Part shown: piece after piece, positions 29,040 through 37,259 of the stretch
Position numbering within the stretch: the stretch's first letter is position 1
Layout: each line of letters begins with the position of its first letter
From: Hymenobacter yonginensis
Lineage (GTDB): Bacteria; Bacteroidota; Bacteroidia; Cytophagales; Hymenobacteraceae
DNA length: 64,000 nucleotides
Direction of reading: 5' to 3'
Assembly (NCBI RefSeq): GCF_027625995.1
Contig: NZ_CP115396.1
Coordinates: 3,596,001-3,660,000, forward strand
Notes under the pieces: model-generated
Told to the model about the DNA's origin: nothing
Databases searched by the model: none
What the model saw: only the letters and a program-made list of their open reading frames with translations
Translations under genes and position numbers: made by a program

Positions 29040-29047
29040 CAAAAGTA
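29040..29047 (-). promoter_or_regulatory. Candidate promoter for the fused E1 gene, -7 element TACTTTTG
   Basis: Exact TAnnTTTG match on the minus strand, 30 bases upstream of the ATG at 29010. No clear -33 box. Confidence 0.5.
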
Positions 29048-29150
29048 CGGGTTTGGGTTGGATGCGAAATTATTGGCGGCCGGATTGTGAAATCAGCCTC
29101 CGGTCGGCATCTATCTTCGTGCGCTGATTTTCCTTTCCTATCCTGCTTCT

Positions 29151-31772
29151 ATGACCCGATTATCACCGCTGAGTTCTTTGTTGCTGCTTTCCCTCCCGGC
29201 CCTGGCCCAGCAGCCGGATACCTTGGCCTTACGGCGTGTGGGGGCGCTTCAATCTGATAGCATAAATGGGCTTATCCAGGATGAAGTTATTGTAACTACT
29301 TCCCACTTATCCCCCTTCTTACCTATCCAGGAGCAGCTCCGCCAAGTAGCCGGCGTGCAGGCCTCGCCGTACTCCGGGGCGCCGGGCGCGCAGGTGGCAG
29401 TACGGCTGCGGGGCGCGGCCTCGCTGGCCCGCAACGCGCAGCCGCTCTACGTGGTGGATGGCATGCCGGTGTACCAGAACATGGGCGAGAGTGAGTTGCC
29501 TACTACGCTTGGGGTGCAGTCGACGCAGGTATACAGCCTCAACCCGCTGCTGAACCTGCCCAATCAGGATATTGAATCGGTGACGGTGCTGCGCGGGGCC
29601 TACGAAACCGCCGCGTATGGCGCGCAGGGCCAGAACGGCGTCATCAGCATCACCACCAAGCTGGGCCGCCTAAACCAAACGCCGCAGGTGCGCTACAGCG
29701 GCTACGGCGGCGTGCAGCAGGTGCGGCGCCGCTACGACTTGCTGAACGCCCGTCAGTACGCCGAATTTCAGAACGAAGCCGCCCGCAACACAGGCTTCCC
29801 GGAGCCATTCTCACCTACCCAGGTGGCTGGCCTGGACGAGGGCACTGACTGGCAGCAGGAAGTGCTACGTGTGGCCGCCCTGCAGGAGCACCACCTGAGC
29901 GTGGCTGGTGGCCGCTCCGCCACCCGCTACTACGTGGGCGCCGACCACCTGCGCCAGAACGGCATCGTGGAGAACTCGCAGCTGCGCCGCTACGCGCTGC
30001 GGGCCAACGTGCAGCAGCAGCTCACGCCCCGCCTCACGCTGGACGCCCGCGCCGGCGCCAGCCAAACCGAGGCCCGCCTGCCCCCCGAAAACCTCGCGCT
30101 GAATATGCTGACGGCCGCGCCGGTGTTTCCGGCCCGCCTGCCCAACGGCGAGCTGAACGACGACCCGCAGTTTGGCATCAATCCGCTCAGCCAAGCCCTG
30201 CGCCAAACGCGCGAGCCCCGGCAGCGGCAGTTGCTGGCCCGCCTGGAGCTGCGCCAGCAGCTCGGGCAGCACCTGACGGCCAGCCTGCTGGGACATGCGG
30301 AGTGGAACCACCTGCGCCGCACCAGCCTCAGCCGCATTGGCGGCAGTTCCCCCACCTCTGAAAGACGCCAGCTAGAGGATCGGCAGCGGCGGCAGCTCAG
30401 CTACCGCGCCGCCCTCAGCTACGGCCGCACCCTGGCTGGCCGCCACGCCTTCACGGCCCACCTGCAGGCGTATCGCCAGGACGTGCAGCAGCACGACAGC
30501 TCCGAAACACGCACCACCAGCGGCAGCGCGCAGGTCATCGAAAACAGCCGCAGCCAGAATGAGTACCAGCTGCTGACCGCCAGCCTGCAGACCGGCTACA
30601 CCTACGCCGGCCGCTACGAGCTGCAGGCCAGCCTGCGCCACGATGGCAGCAGCGCCTTCGGCACCGACCAGCGCCAGCAGTGGAGCCCCGGTGCCCAGCT
30701 CACCTGGCACGCCGGGCAGGAGGCCTTTCTGAAAGATAATTCCATCGTGTCGCAGCTGGATATACAAGCCGGCATGGGGCGCACGGCCAACACCGGCAAT
30801 TTCTATGGCCAGAACTTCTTGGTCTTCGTGCTGGGCGGCTCGGGCGGGGGCGGCGTGCGGGCTACGCCTATCCGGGAAGTTACCACCCAGCAGGATGCAG
30901 GGCTGCGGGCCGGGCTCTGGCACAACAAGCTGCTGGTTGAAGCCAGTGCCTACCAGCGCCGAACGGCCCTGACCACCGTTTCGCTGTTTGGCCGCACCGA
31001 CGACGCCGGCATGCTGCACGCCCGCGGCCTGGAGCTGAGCCTGACCGGCACCTGGCTGAGCAGCTCCCGCTGGTACGCCGGCACCACCCTGGCCCTGGCC
31101 ACCCAGCAAAGCCGCTATAATGGCGACCAGCAAAGCTGGGGCAGCAGCAGCGTGCAGCTAACGGCCGACGGCGACCCGCTGGCCAATTTCCGCGGCCTGC
31201 GCTACCTCGGCCCCGATGCCACCGGCCAGGCGCGCTACGCCGGCAGCACGCCCGCTTCGCCCGAGGGCACCTACGAAAACCTGGGCTCGGGCCTGCCCGC
31301 CCGGCTGCTGGGCTTCACGCAGCACCTGCGCTACCAGCGCCTGAGCTTGCAGCTGCAGGCTGATGGTGCTTTCGGCCACCAAGTGTACAACCTCAACAAC
31401 CGCTACCTCGACGACCCCGGCGGCTTTTACGACAACGGCAGCCGCCGCCTGCTCAGCCGCTGGACGCCGGCCAACCCCAACACCGACGTGCCGGCGGCCG
31501 GCGCGGGGGTGCGTTCTGGCAGCTCTTATTTCCTGCAGTCGGGCAATCATGTGCGCCTGTCCAGCCTGCTGATCAGCTACGAACTGTGGAAGCAGGCCGC
31601 GCGCAGCGTGAGCGTGTGGGTGGGCGGCCAGAATCTGCTGGTGCTAACCAACTACCGCGGCTTCGACCCCGGCGTGAGCAGCGCCGGCGCCGACGCCAAC
31701 CAGGCCGGCCTCGACGCCGGTGCCTACCCCACCGCCCGCACCGTGCTGGTAGGCGTGCGGGGAGAATTTTAA
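29151..31772 (+). CDS. SusC/RagA-type TonB-dependent outer-membrane receptor
   Basis: An 873-residue outer-membrane receptor with a signal peptide, a plug domain (about 45-165: EVIVTTSHLSPF, QLRQVAGVQASPYSGAPGAQ, VRLRGAASLARNAQPLYVVD, GMPVY, ESVTVLRGAYETAAYGAQG) and a long barrel with the usual polar/aromatic strands, ending in VLVGVRGEF with terminal Phe. RagA/SusC traits are YVVDGMPV and GQNGVISITTK. It lacks the N-terminal carboxypeptidase-like domain common in SusC and no SusD gene follows, so its ligand is unknown. A terminator follows. Confidence 0.88.
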   Translation: MTRLSPLSSLLLLSLPALAQQPDTLALRRVGALQSDSINGLIQDEVIVTTSHLSPFLPIQEQLRQVAGVQASPYSGAPGAQVAVRLRGAASLARNAQPLYVVDGMPVYQNMGESELPTTLGVQSTQVYSLNPLLNLPNQDIESVTVLRGAYETAAYGAQGQNGVISITTKLGRLNQTPQVRYSGYGGVQQVRRRYDLLNARQYAEFQNEAARNTGFPEPFSPTQVAGLDEGTDWQQEVLRVAALQEHHLSVAGGRSATRYYVGADHLRQNGIVENSQLRRYALRANVQQQLTPRLTLDARAGASQTEARLPPENLALNMLTAAPVFPARLPNGELNDDPQFGINPLSQALRQTREPRQRQLLARLELRQQLGQHLTASLLGHAEWNHLRRTSLSRIGGSSPTSERRQLEDRQRRQLSYRAALSYGRTLAGRHAFTAHLQAYRQDVQQHDSSETRTTSGSAQVIENSRSQNEYQLLTASLQTGYTYAGRYELQASLRHDGSSAFGTDQRQQWSPGAQLTWHAGQEAFLKDNSIVSQLDIQAGMGRTANTGNFYGQNFLVFVLGGSGGGGVRATPIREVTTQQDAGLRAGLWHNKLLVEASAYQRRTALTTVSLFGRTDDAGMLHARGLELSLTGTWLSSSRWYAGTTLALATQQSRYNGDQQSWGSSSVQLTADGDPLANFRGLRYLGPDATGQARYAGSTPASPEGTYENLGSGLPARLLGFTQHLRYQRLSLQLQADGAFGHQVYNLNNRYLDDPGGFYDNGSRRLLSRWTPANPNTDVPAAGAGVRSGSSYFLQSGNHVRLSSLLISYELWKQAARSVSVWVGGQNLLVLTNYRGFDPGVSSAGADANQAGLDAGAYPTARTVLVGVRGEF

Positions 31773-31797
31773 GGCTGGCAAAACCCCTGTAACTTGC

Positions 31798-31829
31798 GTA
31801 GCCCGGCCAGAGTCAATTGGCCGGGCTAC
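31798..31829 (+). terminator. Hairpin after the TonB receptor gene
   Basis: Perfect arms GTAGCCCGGCC and GGCCGGGCTAC around AGAGTCAATT. T-tract is short, so strength is uncertain. The next ATG is 10 bases beyond. Confidence 0.6.
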
Positions 31830-31838
31830 TGCTTTTCA

Positions 31839-33287
31839 ATGAAAACACGCGTACTCTTTTGGGGCCTGATCCTGTTTGTGCTGCTGGATCTGGCCTTCAC
31901 CTTTTTGCAGGCCAACCAGCTGCCGCTGGAAGGCGACATGATAGACATTGTGCTGCCCGGCCCCACGTGCCGGCAGGTACTCCACGACCCGTTCGGCTGG
32001 GCCGCACTGACGCGCAACGAAGTGTACGTGGCGCCCAACCGATTTTTCGCGCACGCCGCCATGAGCGGCTACTTCAAGACGATGCCGTTTGCGCTGCAGC
32101 GCCTGATGCCGCCTATTGCCAGCGTGTACGCCGCCTGCGCCCTATTTGCGGTGGCGGTACAGGCGCTGCTGCTTTATGTGCTGGCCGTGTACAGTACCAG
32201 CAGCTACTCGCTGCGGCGGTGGCAGCTGTGGGCCGCGGCGGCGTTGCTGGTGCCGCTGTTTCAACTCGGCGGCTACAACGACCAGATCGGGATTCTGGAC
32301 CGCGCCATTACTTACACGTTTTTCTACGCCTTCCCGCTCACGTTGCTGTTGCTGCTGCTGCTGCCGTTTTACTTGGCGGCCCGGCGCGGCGAGCCGCTGC
32401 GCCTGAGCTGGCCGCGCCGCCTGGCGCTGGTAGCCCTGATGGTAGTGCTGGCCTTCAACGGGGCCATTATCACGGGGGTGGTGACGGTGCTGTTTTTCGG
32501 GATTGGGGTGCATTGGCTGCGTAAGCAGTGGCAGGCCGGAGCGCGGTTTGGGCTGGGGCAGTGGCTGAGCCGGGTGCGCCAGCTGCCGGTGCTGCCGGTA
32601 GCACTGCTGGGCATCTTCACGCTGCTGTGCCTGTACTCGCTCTACATCGGGCAGAACGAGCTGGAAAGCACCGAGCACATGCTGCCGCTCTGGCAGCGCT
32701 ACGCCCGCATTCCGTCGGGTATCTACTGGCAGCTTCACCGACTCGGGCTGCCGCTGCTGCTGCTGGCTACCCTGCTCAATCTGGTACTCATCCGGCGGCA
32801 ACTGCCCGCCTCCGATGAGAGCCGCCACATCTTCCGGATGCTGCAGTGGCTGGTGCTATTCAGCGTGCTGTACGTGCTGCTGCTGCCGCTGGGCGGCTAC
32901 CGCAACTACCGCCCGCTCATCATCCGCCGCGACTCCATCATGCCGCTGCTGCTGGGCCTGATGTTTCTGTATGGCCTCAGTACCCAGTTGCTGCTGCGGC
33001 AACTGCCGCGCAGGCCGCATCGCTACTATCTGGCGGGGGTGCTGGCGTTTTCGGCATTCTTCATGCTCTCCGACCAGTTGCAGCTCACCAACAACAACGA
33101 CTGCGAGCGAGCCAGCCTGGCGCGGCTGGCGGCCTCCCCCGAGCCAGTCGTACGGCTCAGCGAAGGCTGTACGGTAGCTGCCTGGTGGAAAATCAACGCT
33201 CCGCAGTATTCCGAAACCAGCGCCCAACTGATTCAGTACTGGGGTATCACAAAAGACGAAAAACGCTACTACCTGCAGGGGTGGTAG
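31839..33287 (+). CDS. Polytopic membrane protein of unknown function
   Basis: A 482-residue inner-membrane protein with about ten hydrophobic helices (for example VLFWGLILFVLLDLAFTFL, FAVAVQALLLYVLAVYSTS, LVALMVVLAFNGAIITGVV, LPVLPVALLGIFTLLCLYS). Short polar loops contain QLGGYNDQIGILDRAITY and GGYRNYRPLIIRRDSI. The layout resembles GT-C-like or O-antigen-type membrane enzymes, but I see no diagnostic DD/DE motif. The C-terminal 60 residues are soluble, with two cysteines. It starts right after the receptor terminator and is probably separate from it. Confidence 0.65.
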   Translation: MKTRVLFWGLILFVLLDLAFTFLQANQLPLEGDMIDIVLPGPTCRQVLHDPFGWAALTRNEVYVAPNRFFAHAAMSGYFKTMPFALQRLMPPIASVYAACALFAVAVQALLLYVLAVYSTSSYSLRRWQLWAAAALLVPLFQLGGYNDQIGILDRAITYTFFYAFPLTLLLLLLLPFYLAARRGEPLRLSWPRRLALVALMVVLAFNGAIITGVVTVLFFGIGVHWLRKQWQAGARFGLGQWLSRVRQLPVLPVALLGIFTLLCLYSLYIGQNELESTEHMLPLWQRYARIPSGIYWQLHRLGLPLLLLATLLNLVLIRRQLPASDESRHIFRMLQWLVLFSVLYVLLLPLGGYRNYRPLIIRRDSIMPLLLGLMFLYGLSTQLLLRQLPRRPHRYYLAGVLAFSAFFMLSDQLQLTNNNDCERASLARLAASPEPVVRLSEGCTVAAWWKINAPQYSETSAQLIQYWGITKDEKRYYLQGW

Positions 33288-33454
33288 TGTTTGGGGAGTA
33301 GAACTCAGGGTTTAGGAAGCAGAATACAGGCCGTTTGGGCTAAGTTCAGCTGCACAACACGGTTCCTTAATCCTCAGTCCCTAGTCCCCATTTCCGAACC
33401 CGGTGGGCCAGCCAATGGTTAGCCTTTTATCTAGTTTCTCCCCGCTCCTTCTCC

Positions 33455-34738
33455 ATGATTCATTTCGAAGAATTTACGCTGGCCAACGGCCTGCGCTGCA
33501 TTGTGCACGAAGACCACACCACCCCGATGGCCGTCCTCAATGTGCTCTACAACGTAGGCGCCCGCGACGAGGACGCCGACCATACCGGCTTCGCGCACCT
33601 GTTTGAGCACCTAATGTTTTCGGGCTCCGTGAATATCCCAAGCTACGACGAGCCGCTGCAGCGGGTGGGCGGCGAAAACAATGCCTTCACCTCGCCCGAC
33701 ATCACCAACTACTACCTCACCGTGCCCGCCGCCAACCTCGAAACCGGCTTCTGGCTGGAATCCGACCGGATGCTGAGTCTGGCTTTCTCGGAAAACGGGC
33801 TGGAGGTGCAGCGCAAAGTAGTAGTGGAAGAGTTCAAGCAGAACTACCTCAACCAGCCTTACGGCGACGTATGGCTGAAGCTGCGCCCCCTGGCCTACCA
33901 GCACCACCCCTACCAGTGGGCCACCATCGGCAAGGAAATCAGCCACATCGAAAACGCCGTGATGGACGACGTACGGGCCTTCTTCAAGAAGCACTACGCC
34001 CCGCAGAACGCCGTGCTGGTAGTGGCCGGCGCCGTGACGGTGGCCGAGGCGCGCCGCCTGGCCGAAAAGTGGTTTGAGCCCATTGCGGGCGGCCCGGCCT
34101 ATGAGCGCCAGCTGCCCGCCGAGCCCCGCCAGACCGAGCCCCGCTTCCTAGAAATAGCCGCCGACGTGCCCCTGAGTGCCCTCTACAAAGTGTACCACAT
34201 GCCCGCCCGCAGCGCCGACGACTACTACGCCGTGGATTTGCTCAGCGACCTGCTGGGCCGCGGTAAGTCCAGCCGCCTGTACCAGCAGCTGGTGAAGGAA
34301 AACCCGCTGTTCAACTCCATTTCGGCTTCCGTGACGGGCTCCCTGGAGCCGGGCCTGCTGGTTGTGAGCGGCAAGCTCAACACCGGCGTGACGCTGGAAG
34401 CCGCCGATGCCGCTGTGGAAGCCGTGCTGGCCACCCTGCGTGAGGCGCCGGTAGCCGCCGACGAGCTGGAAAAGGTGAAAAACCAGGCCGAAGCCAGCAT
34501 CGTGTTCGGGGAAATCGAACTGCTCAACCGCGCCATGAACCTGGCCTACAGCAAGCTGATGGGCGACGCCAACCTCGTCAACCAGGAAAGCGCCCGCCTG
34601 CAGGCCGTGACGCCAGCCGCCGTGCACGCCGCGGCCCAAGAAGTGCTGCGCCCCGACAACTGCAGCACGCTCTACTACCGCGCCCAGCCGGCCACCGAAA
34701 CCGTCCCGGCCACCCTGGCCACCGCCGACGCCGAGTAG
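33455..34738 (+). CDS. M16 family zinc metallopeptidase
   Basis: A 427-residue peptidase of the insulinase/pitrilysin family. The inverted zinc motif HxxEH is at residues 48-52 (HLFEH), and the distal glutamate lies in VVVEEFKQN about 75 residues on. The C-terminal half (VAGAVTVAEARRLAEKWF, then ALYKVYHMPARSADDYYAVD, LLGRGKSSRLYQQL) is the second M16 domain. No signal peptide is present, so it may act in the cytoplasm or after another export route. Many Bacteroidota encode an active and inactive pair; no partner is next to this one. Confidence 0.92.
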   Translation: MIHFEEFTLANGLRCIVHEDHTTPMAVLNVLYNVGARDEDADHTGFAHLFEHLMFSGSVNIPSYDEPLQRVGGENNAFTSPDITNYYLTVPAANLETGFWLESDRMLSLAFSENGLEVQRKVVVEEFKQNYLNQPYGDVWLKLRPLAYQHHPYQWATIGKEISHIENAVMDDVRAFFKKHYAPQNAVLVVAGAVTVAEARRLAEKWFEPIAGGPAYERQLPAEPRQTEPRFLEIAADVPLSALYKVYHMPARSADDYYAVDLLSDLLGRGKSSRLYQQLVKENPLFNSISASVTGSLEPGLLVVSGKLNTGVTLEAADAAVEAVLATLREAPVAADELEKVKNQAEASIVFGEIELLNRAMNLAYSKLMGDANLVNQESARLQAVTPAAVHAAAQEVLRPDNCSTLYYRAQPATETVPATLATADAE

Positions 34739-34810
34739 CGCTGCCGGAAAACGAGTAGCAGCGTGCCGCCTTGTGCCTCATTTCAGACAATAGCCCGGCA
34801 TCAAACTGCA

Positions 34811-34853
34811 TAAGAAAGGCCCGGCCGACAATACGTCGGCCGGGCCTTTCTTA
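34811..34853. terminator. Strong bidirectional terminator
   Basis: Perfect 19-base arms TAAGAAAGGCCCGGCCGAC and its mirror around AATAC, between the M16 gene and the convergent secreted-protein gene. Confidence 0.9.
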
Positions 34854-34878
34854 TGGGCTTTGCACAGGTTGAATGGGC

Positions 34879-35508
34879 TTACCAGCCGCTACCACCCGAG
34901 CCCCAGCCGTCGTCCTTTTTCTTAGCAGGTGCGGCTTTCTTGGCAGCCGGTGCGGCGGCCTTCTTGGTGGCCGTAGTGCCGCCCGACGCCTTGGTGGCGC
35001 TGGCCGAAGCAGCTACGGGTGCGGGAGCTGGCTCTGGAGCGGCGGCTACCGGTTCTGGCTCAGGCTCTGGCATTGGCGCGGCTACCACCGGATCGGGGCG
35101 GCGTACATTGCGCTTGATGTAGGGAGCCAGCGGGCGGCCCCGGTAGTCGGTAGTAACCCGGTGCGAAGGCGCGGCCGTGAAGCCAGGCGCTACCACCGAG
35201 CCGCCGGGCTGGTTGCTGGTGCCCACCGCCGTCATACCGCCACCGCCGAAACCGGCTTGGCTGGATACGGCATCCGTAGCGGGAGCTGCGGCCGGCTCAG
35301 CGGCTGGCGCCTCCATAGGGGCGGCAGCAGCGGCCGGAGCAGCAGCCTTCTTAGGGGCAGCAGCGGCTTTCTTCGGTGCCGGAGCAGGCGTGCCCCAGCC
35401 GTCCGACGAACCCCAGCCGTCGTTGGCCTTCTTTTTAGTCTGCGCCAGCGCAGGAGCAGTTACGAGGAATGTGCCGGCCAGCAGCAACGGTAAGGCAAAA
35501 CGATTCAT
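34879..35508 (-). CDS. Secreted Ala/Pro-rich protein with a TDYxGRPL motif and GWG ends
   Basis: A 209-residue exported protein with signal MNRFALPLLLAGTFLVTAPALA. The body is low-complexity Ala/Pro/Lys. Two features stand out: a TTDYRGRPLAPYIKRNVRR stretch near residue 115, and Trp-Gly motifs at both ends (NDGWGSSDGWGTP after the signal and KDDGWGSGGSGW at the C-terminus). The DY-GRP motif recurs in the genes at 36057 and 36478. It is the first of four similar small minus-strand genes. Function unknown. Confidence 0.65.
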   Translation of the reverse strand: MNRFALPLLLAGTFLVTAPALAQTKKKANDGWGSSDGWGTPAPAPKKAAAAPKKAAAPAAAAAPMEAPAAEPAAAPATDAVSSQAGFGGGGMTAVGTSNQPGGSVVAPGFTAAPSHRVTTDYRGRPLAPYIKRNVRRPDPVVAAPMPEPEPEPVAAAPEPAPAPVAASASATKASGGTTATKKAAAPAAKKAAPAKKKDDGWGSGGSGW

Positions 35509-35644
35509 TAGAGCTAGGATTAAAAAGTGCTGCAAGATACGGCTCCGCCTGCTGGCAGGAAACCTTCCGTGTACATTCTTGCGAAACGCAATGTCTTGCC
35601 AGAAGTTCCTGTCGGCGCGGGATTTAACGGCGCATATCGCCAGC

Positions 35645-35923
35645 CTATTGCTTGGCTGGCTTCTGACCGGGCTTTGTGGGCGCAGCCGGCGTACTGGGGG
35701 CGGCAGTTGGAGCTGCCGGCGCCGGAGCAGTGGCGCGTGTTTCGGATGGGGCCGCCGGGGCCGCTACCGGCTCCTCAACATCGGTGGCGGGAGCAGCCGG
35801 CGCGAAGGGCTGCACGGCGGCGGGCTGTGCCGGCGCTGCTTTGGCTTTAGCGGCCGGCTGGGCCTGGGCCGTCAGGGCCAGCAGGCAGCAAGCTAGGGTG
35901 GGTAATAGCGGGAAACGGACCAT
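35645..35923 (-). CDS. Secreted Ala/Pro-rich low-complexity protein
   Basis: A 92-residue exported protein with signal MVRFPLLPTLACCLLALTAQ followed by AQP. The remainder is almost only Ala, Pro, Thr, Lys and Glu, with repeats of the type APAAPT. It lacks the DY-GRP motif of its neighbours but has the same size, strand and leader style, so it may be a shortened relative. Function unknown. Confidence 0.5.
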   Translation of the reverse strand: MVRFPLLPTLACCLLALTAQAQPAAKAKAAPAQPAAVQPFAPAAPATDVEEPVAAPAAPSETRATAPAPAAPTAAPSTPAAPTKPGQKPAKQ

Positions 35924-36011
35924 AATCTGACAGATGGATGGTGGGACATTCTATAAGTTACGATTTATTTCTTCCTTTTCCTCAGGCACTTACCAACTCC
36001 CCCTAAACGCC

Positions 36012-36039
36012 AAAAGCCCGGTCAGCAGACCAGGCTTTT
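36012..36039. terminator. Hairpin between the small secreted-protein genes
   Basis: Arms AAAAGCCCGGTC and GACCAGGCTTTT with one mismatch around AGCA. Confidence 0.65.
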
Positions 36040-36056
36040 GATGGGAGGCGGGGGCC

Positions 36057-36413
36057 TCACGGCTTGCGGCGGACCGCCGGCTTTTCGGAGGAGATGGACG
36101 AGGCTCCGGATGCAGCGGGCTTCGGGGCTTTCTTTTTCAGTGGCCGGCCCATGTAGTCGGTGGTGGGCGGGCTGGGCATGTTCAGGCGCAGGCCCGGGGC
36201 CAGCTTCAGGTTTTCTTCGTCGCGCCGGCCTGCCCGGTTGTAGCGGGCGTAGGCGCCAGAGCGGGCCTTGGCGCGGGTGTTACTGGTGCGGTGGTAGCCG
36301 TTGGCCGCCTTTTTGGTGCCGCTGGGGCGGGTGGTTTTCTGGGCCTTCGCCTCCGATACCAGCAATATGCCCAGCAGCGCGAGACCAACGGTGAAAGCAG
36401 AGACGATACGCAT
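36057..36413 (-). CDS. Small secreted basic protein with a TDYxGRPL motif
   Basis: A 118-residue exported protein: signal RIVSAFTVGLALLGILLVSEAKA, then a Lys/Arg/Asn-rich segment (YHRTSNTRAKARSGAYARYN), a short hydrophobic LKLAPGLRLN and then PPTTDYMGRPLKKKAPK. The TTDYxGRPLKKK motif is almost the same as in the next gene (36478). The C-terminal tail is Ser/Pro/Lys-rich. No enzyme motif. It looks like part of a local paralogous set. Confidence 0.65.
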   Translation of the reverse strand: MRIVSAFTVGLALLGILLVSEAKAQKTTRPSGTKKAANGYHRTSNTRAKARSGAYARYNRAGRRDEENLKLAPGLRLNMPSPPTTDYMGRPLKKKAPKPAASGASSISSEKPAVRRKP

Positions 36414-36477
36414 GGCAGGATTCAGCTAAAAGGTTGGCAATAAGCTACCATACGCAGGCGCCGCGTATCCGGCTGGA

Positions 36478-36969
36478 TTACCAGCTGGCCGGCTCGCTGG
36501 AAGCCACGGTGCTGTTTTGCGTGGTGGTTTTGCCCAGCGTAGTGGCGGCCTTGGCTTTAGGCTTGATTGGGCGGCCCCAGTAGTCGGTGCTCACGCCACG
36601 GTAGGGTGCCGTGTTCATGCCGGGAGCGGCCATCACCCCCGACGACTGCATCATGGGGTCGGTGCTGGCTTGCTCCTGGTAAGCCACTTCTTTGGCAGCG
36701 GCCATGGTGCGGTTGGCCTTCTGCTTTTTCTTGAGCGGGCGGCCCCAGTAGTCGGTGGTAGGGCGGCCGTGCAAGCTCAGGCTCTGGCCGGGAGCCGTAT
36801 TCCAGCTCATGGTGTAGGCAGGCGCGGCCTCGGCTTCGTCGGGCGCTACGGCGGCGGGCTCGGCCAGTTCATCCAGCCAGGAGTTGGCGCCAGCGGGCAG
36901 CTGGCCTTGGGCGAAAGACGTGCTGAACGAAGCAGCTACCAGAAAAGCGGAGAGAATCAAGGATTTCAT
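36478..36969 (-). CDS. Small secreted protein with two TDYWGRP motifs
   Basis: A 163-residue exported protein with signal MKSLILSAFLVAASFSTSFA. It carries the motif twice: GRPTTDYWGRPLKKKQKAN in the middle and YRGVSTDYWGRPIKPKAKA near the end. Each is preceded by a methionine/proline-containing segment (SWNTAPGQSLSLH, MNTAPYRG), so the gene contains an internal duplication of about 60 residues. ATG 36969 is chosen for the signal peptide. First gene of the minus-strand cluster in transcription order. Confidence 0.7.
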   Translation of the reverse strand: MKSLILSAFLVAASFSTSFAQGQLPAGANSWLDELAEPAAVAPDEAEAAPAYTMSWNTAPGQSLSLHGRPTTDYWGRPLKKKQKANRTMAAAKEVAYQEQASTDPMMQSSGVMAAPGMNTAPYRGVSTDYWGRPIKPKAKAATTLGKTTTQNSTVASSEPASW

Positions 36970-37244
36970 AGCCAGAGGAAGATAAGACGGCGGAAAAACA
37001 GAAAAGGCAACCGGGCCTCGGCAGCAGAACGGGCGGCACGCCACGTTCCGGCAACTGGCCGCTGGTGTTTGAGCTAAGACAGCAACCATACCAATTTCCT
37101 TTTCCAGCCGGCGGACAGGGCCTGTTTTTTCAGCAAAACCGCATTAGAAAGCCATACAAGCAGATTTTTTTCGGCATTTTTTTTCTTGACCCACACTTTC
37201 CTCCCGGCGCAGGCCTGGCTTTTCCTACTCACCCCTCAACTGCC

Positions 37245-37252
37245 TACCTTTG
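37245..37252 (+). promoter_or_regulatory. Candidate pheS promoter, -7 element TACCTTTG
   Basis: Exact TAnnTTTG match. Only seven bases separate it from the pheS ATG at 37260, so transcription may start at or next to the start codon. Confidence 0.6.
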
Positions 37253-37259
37253 TTGTACT

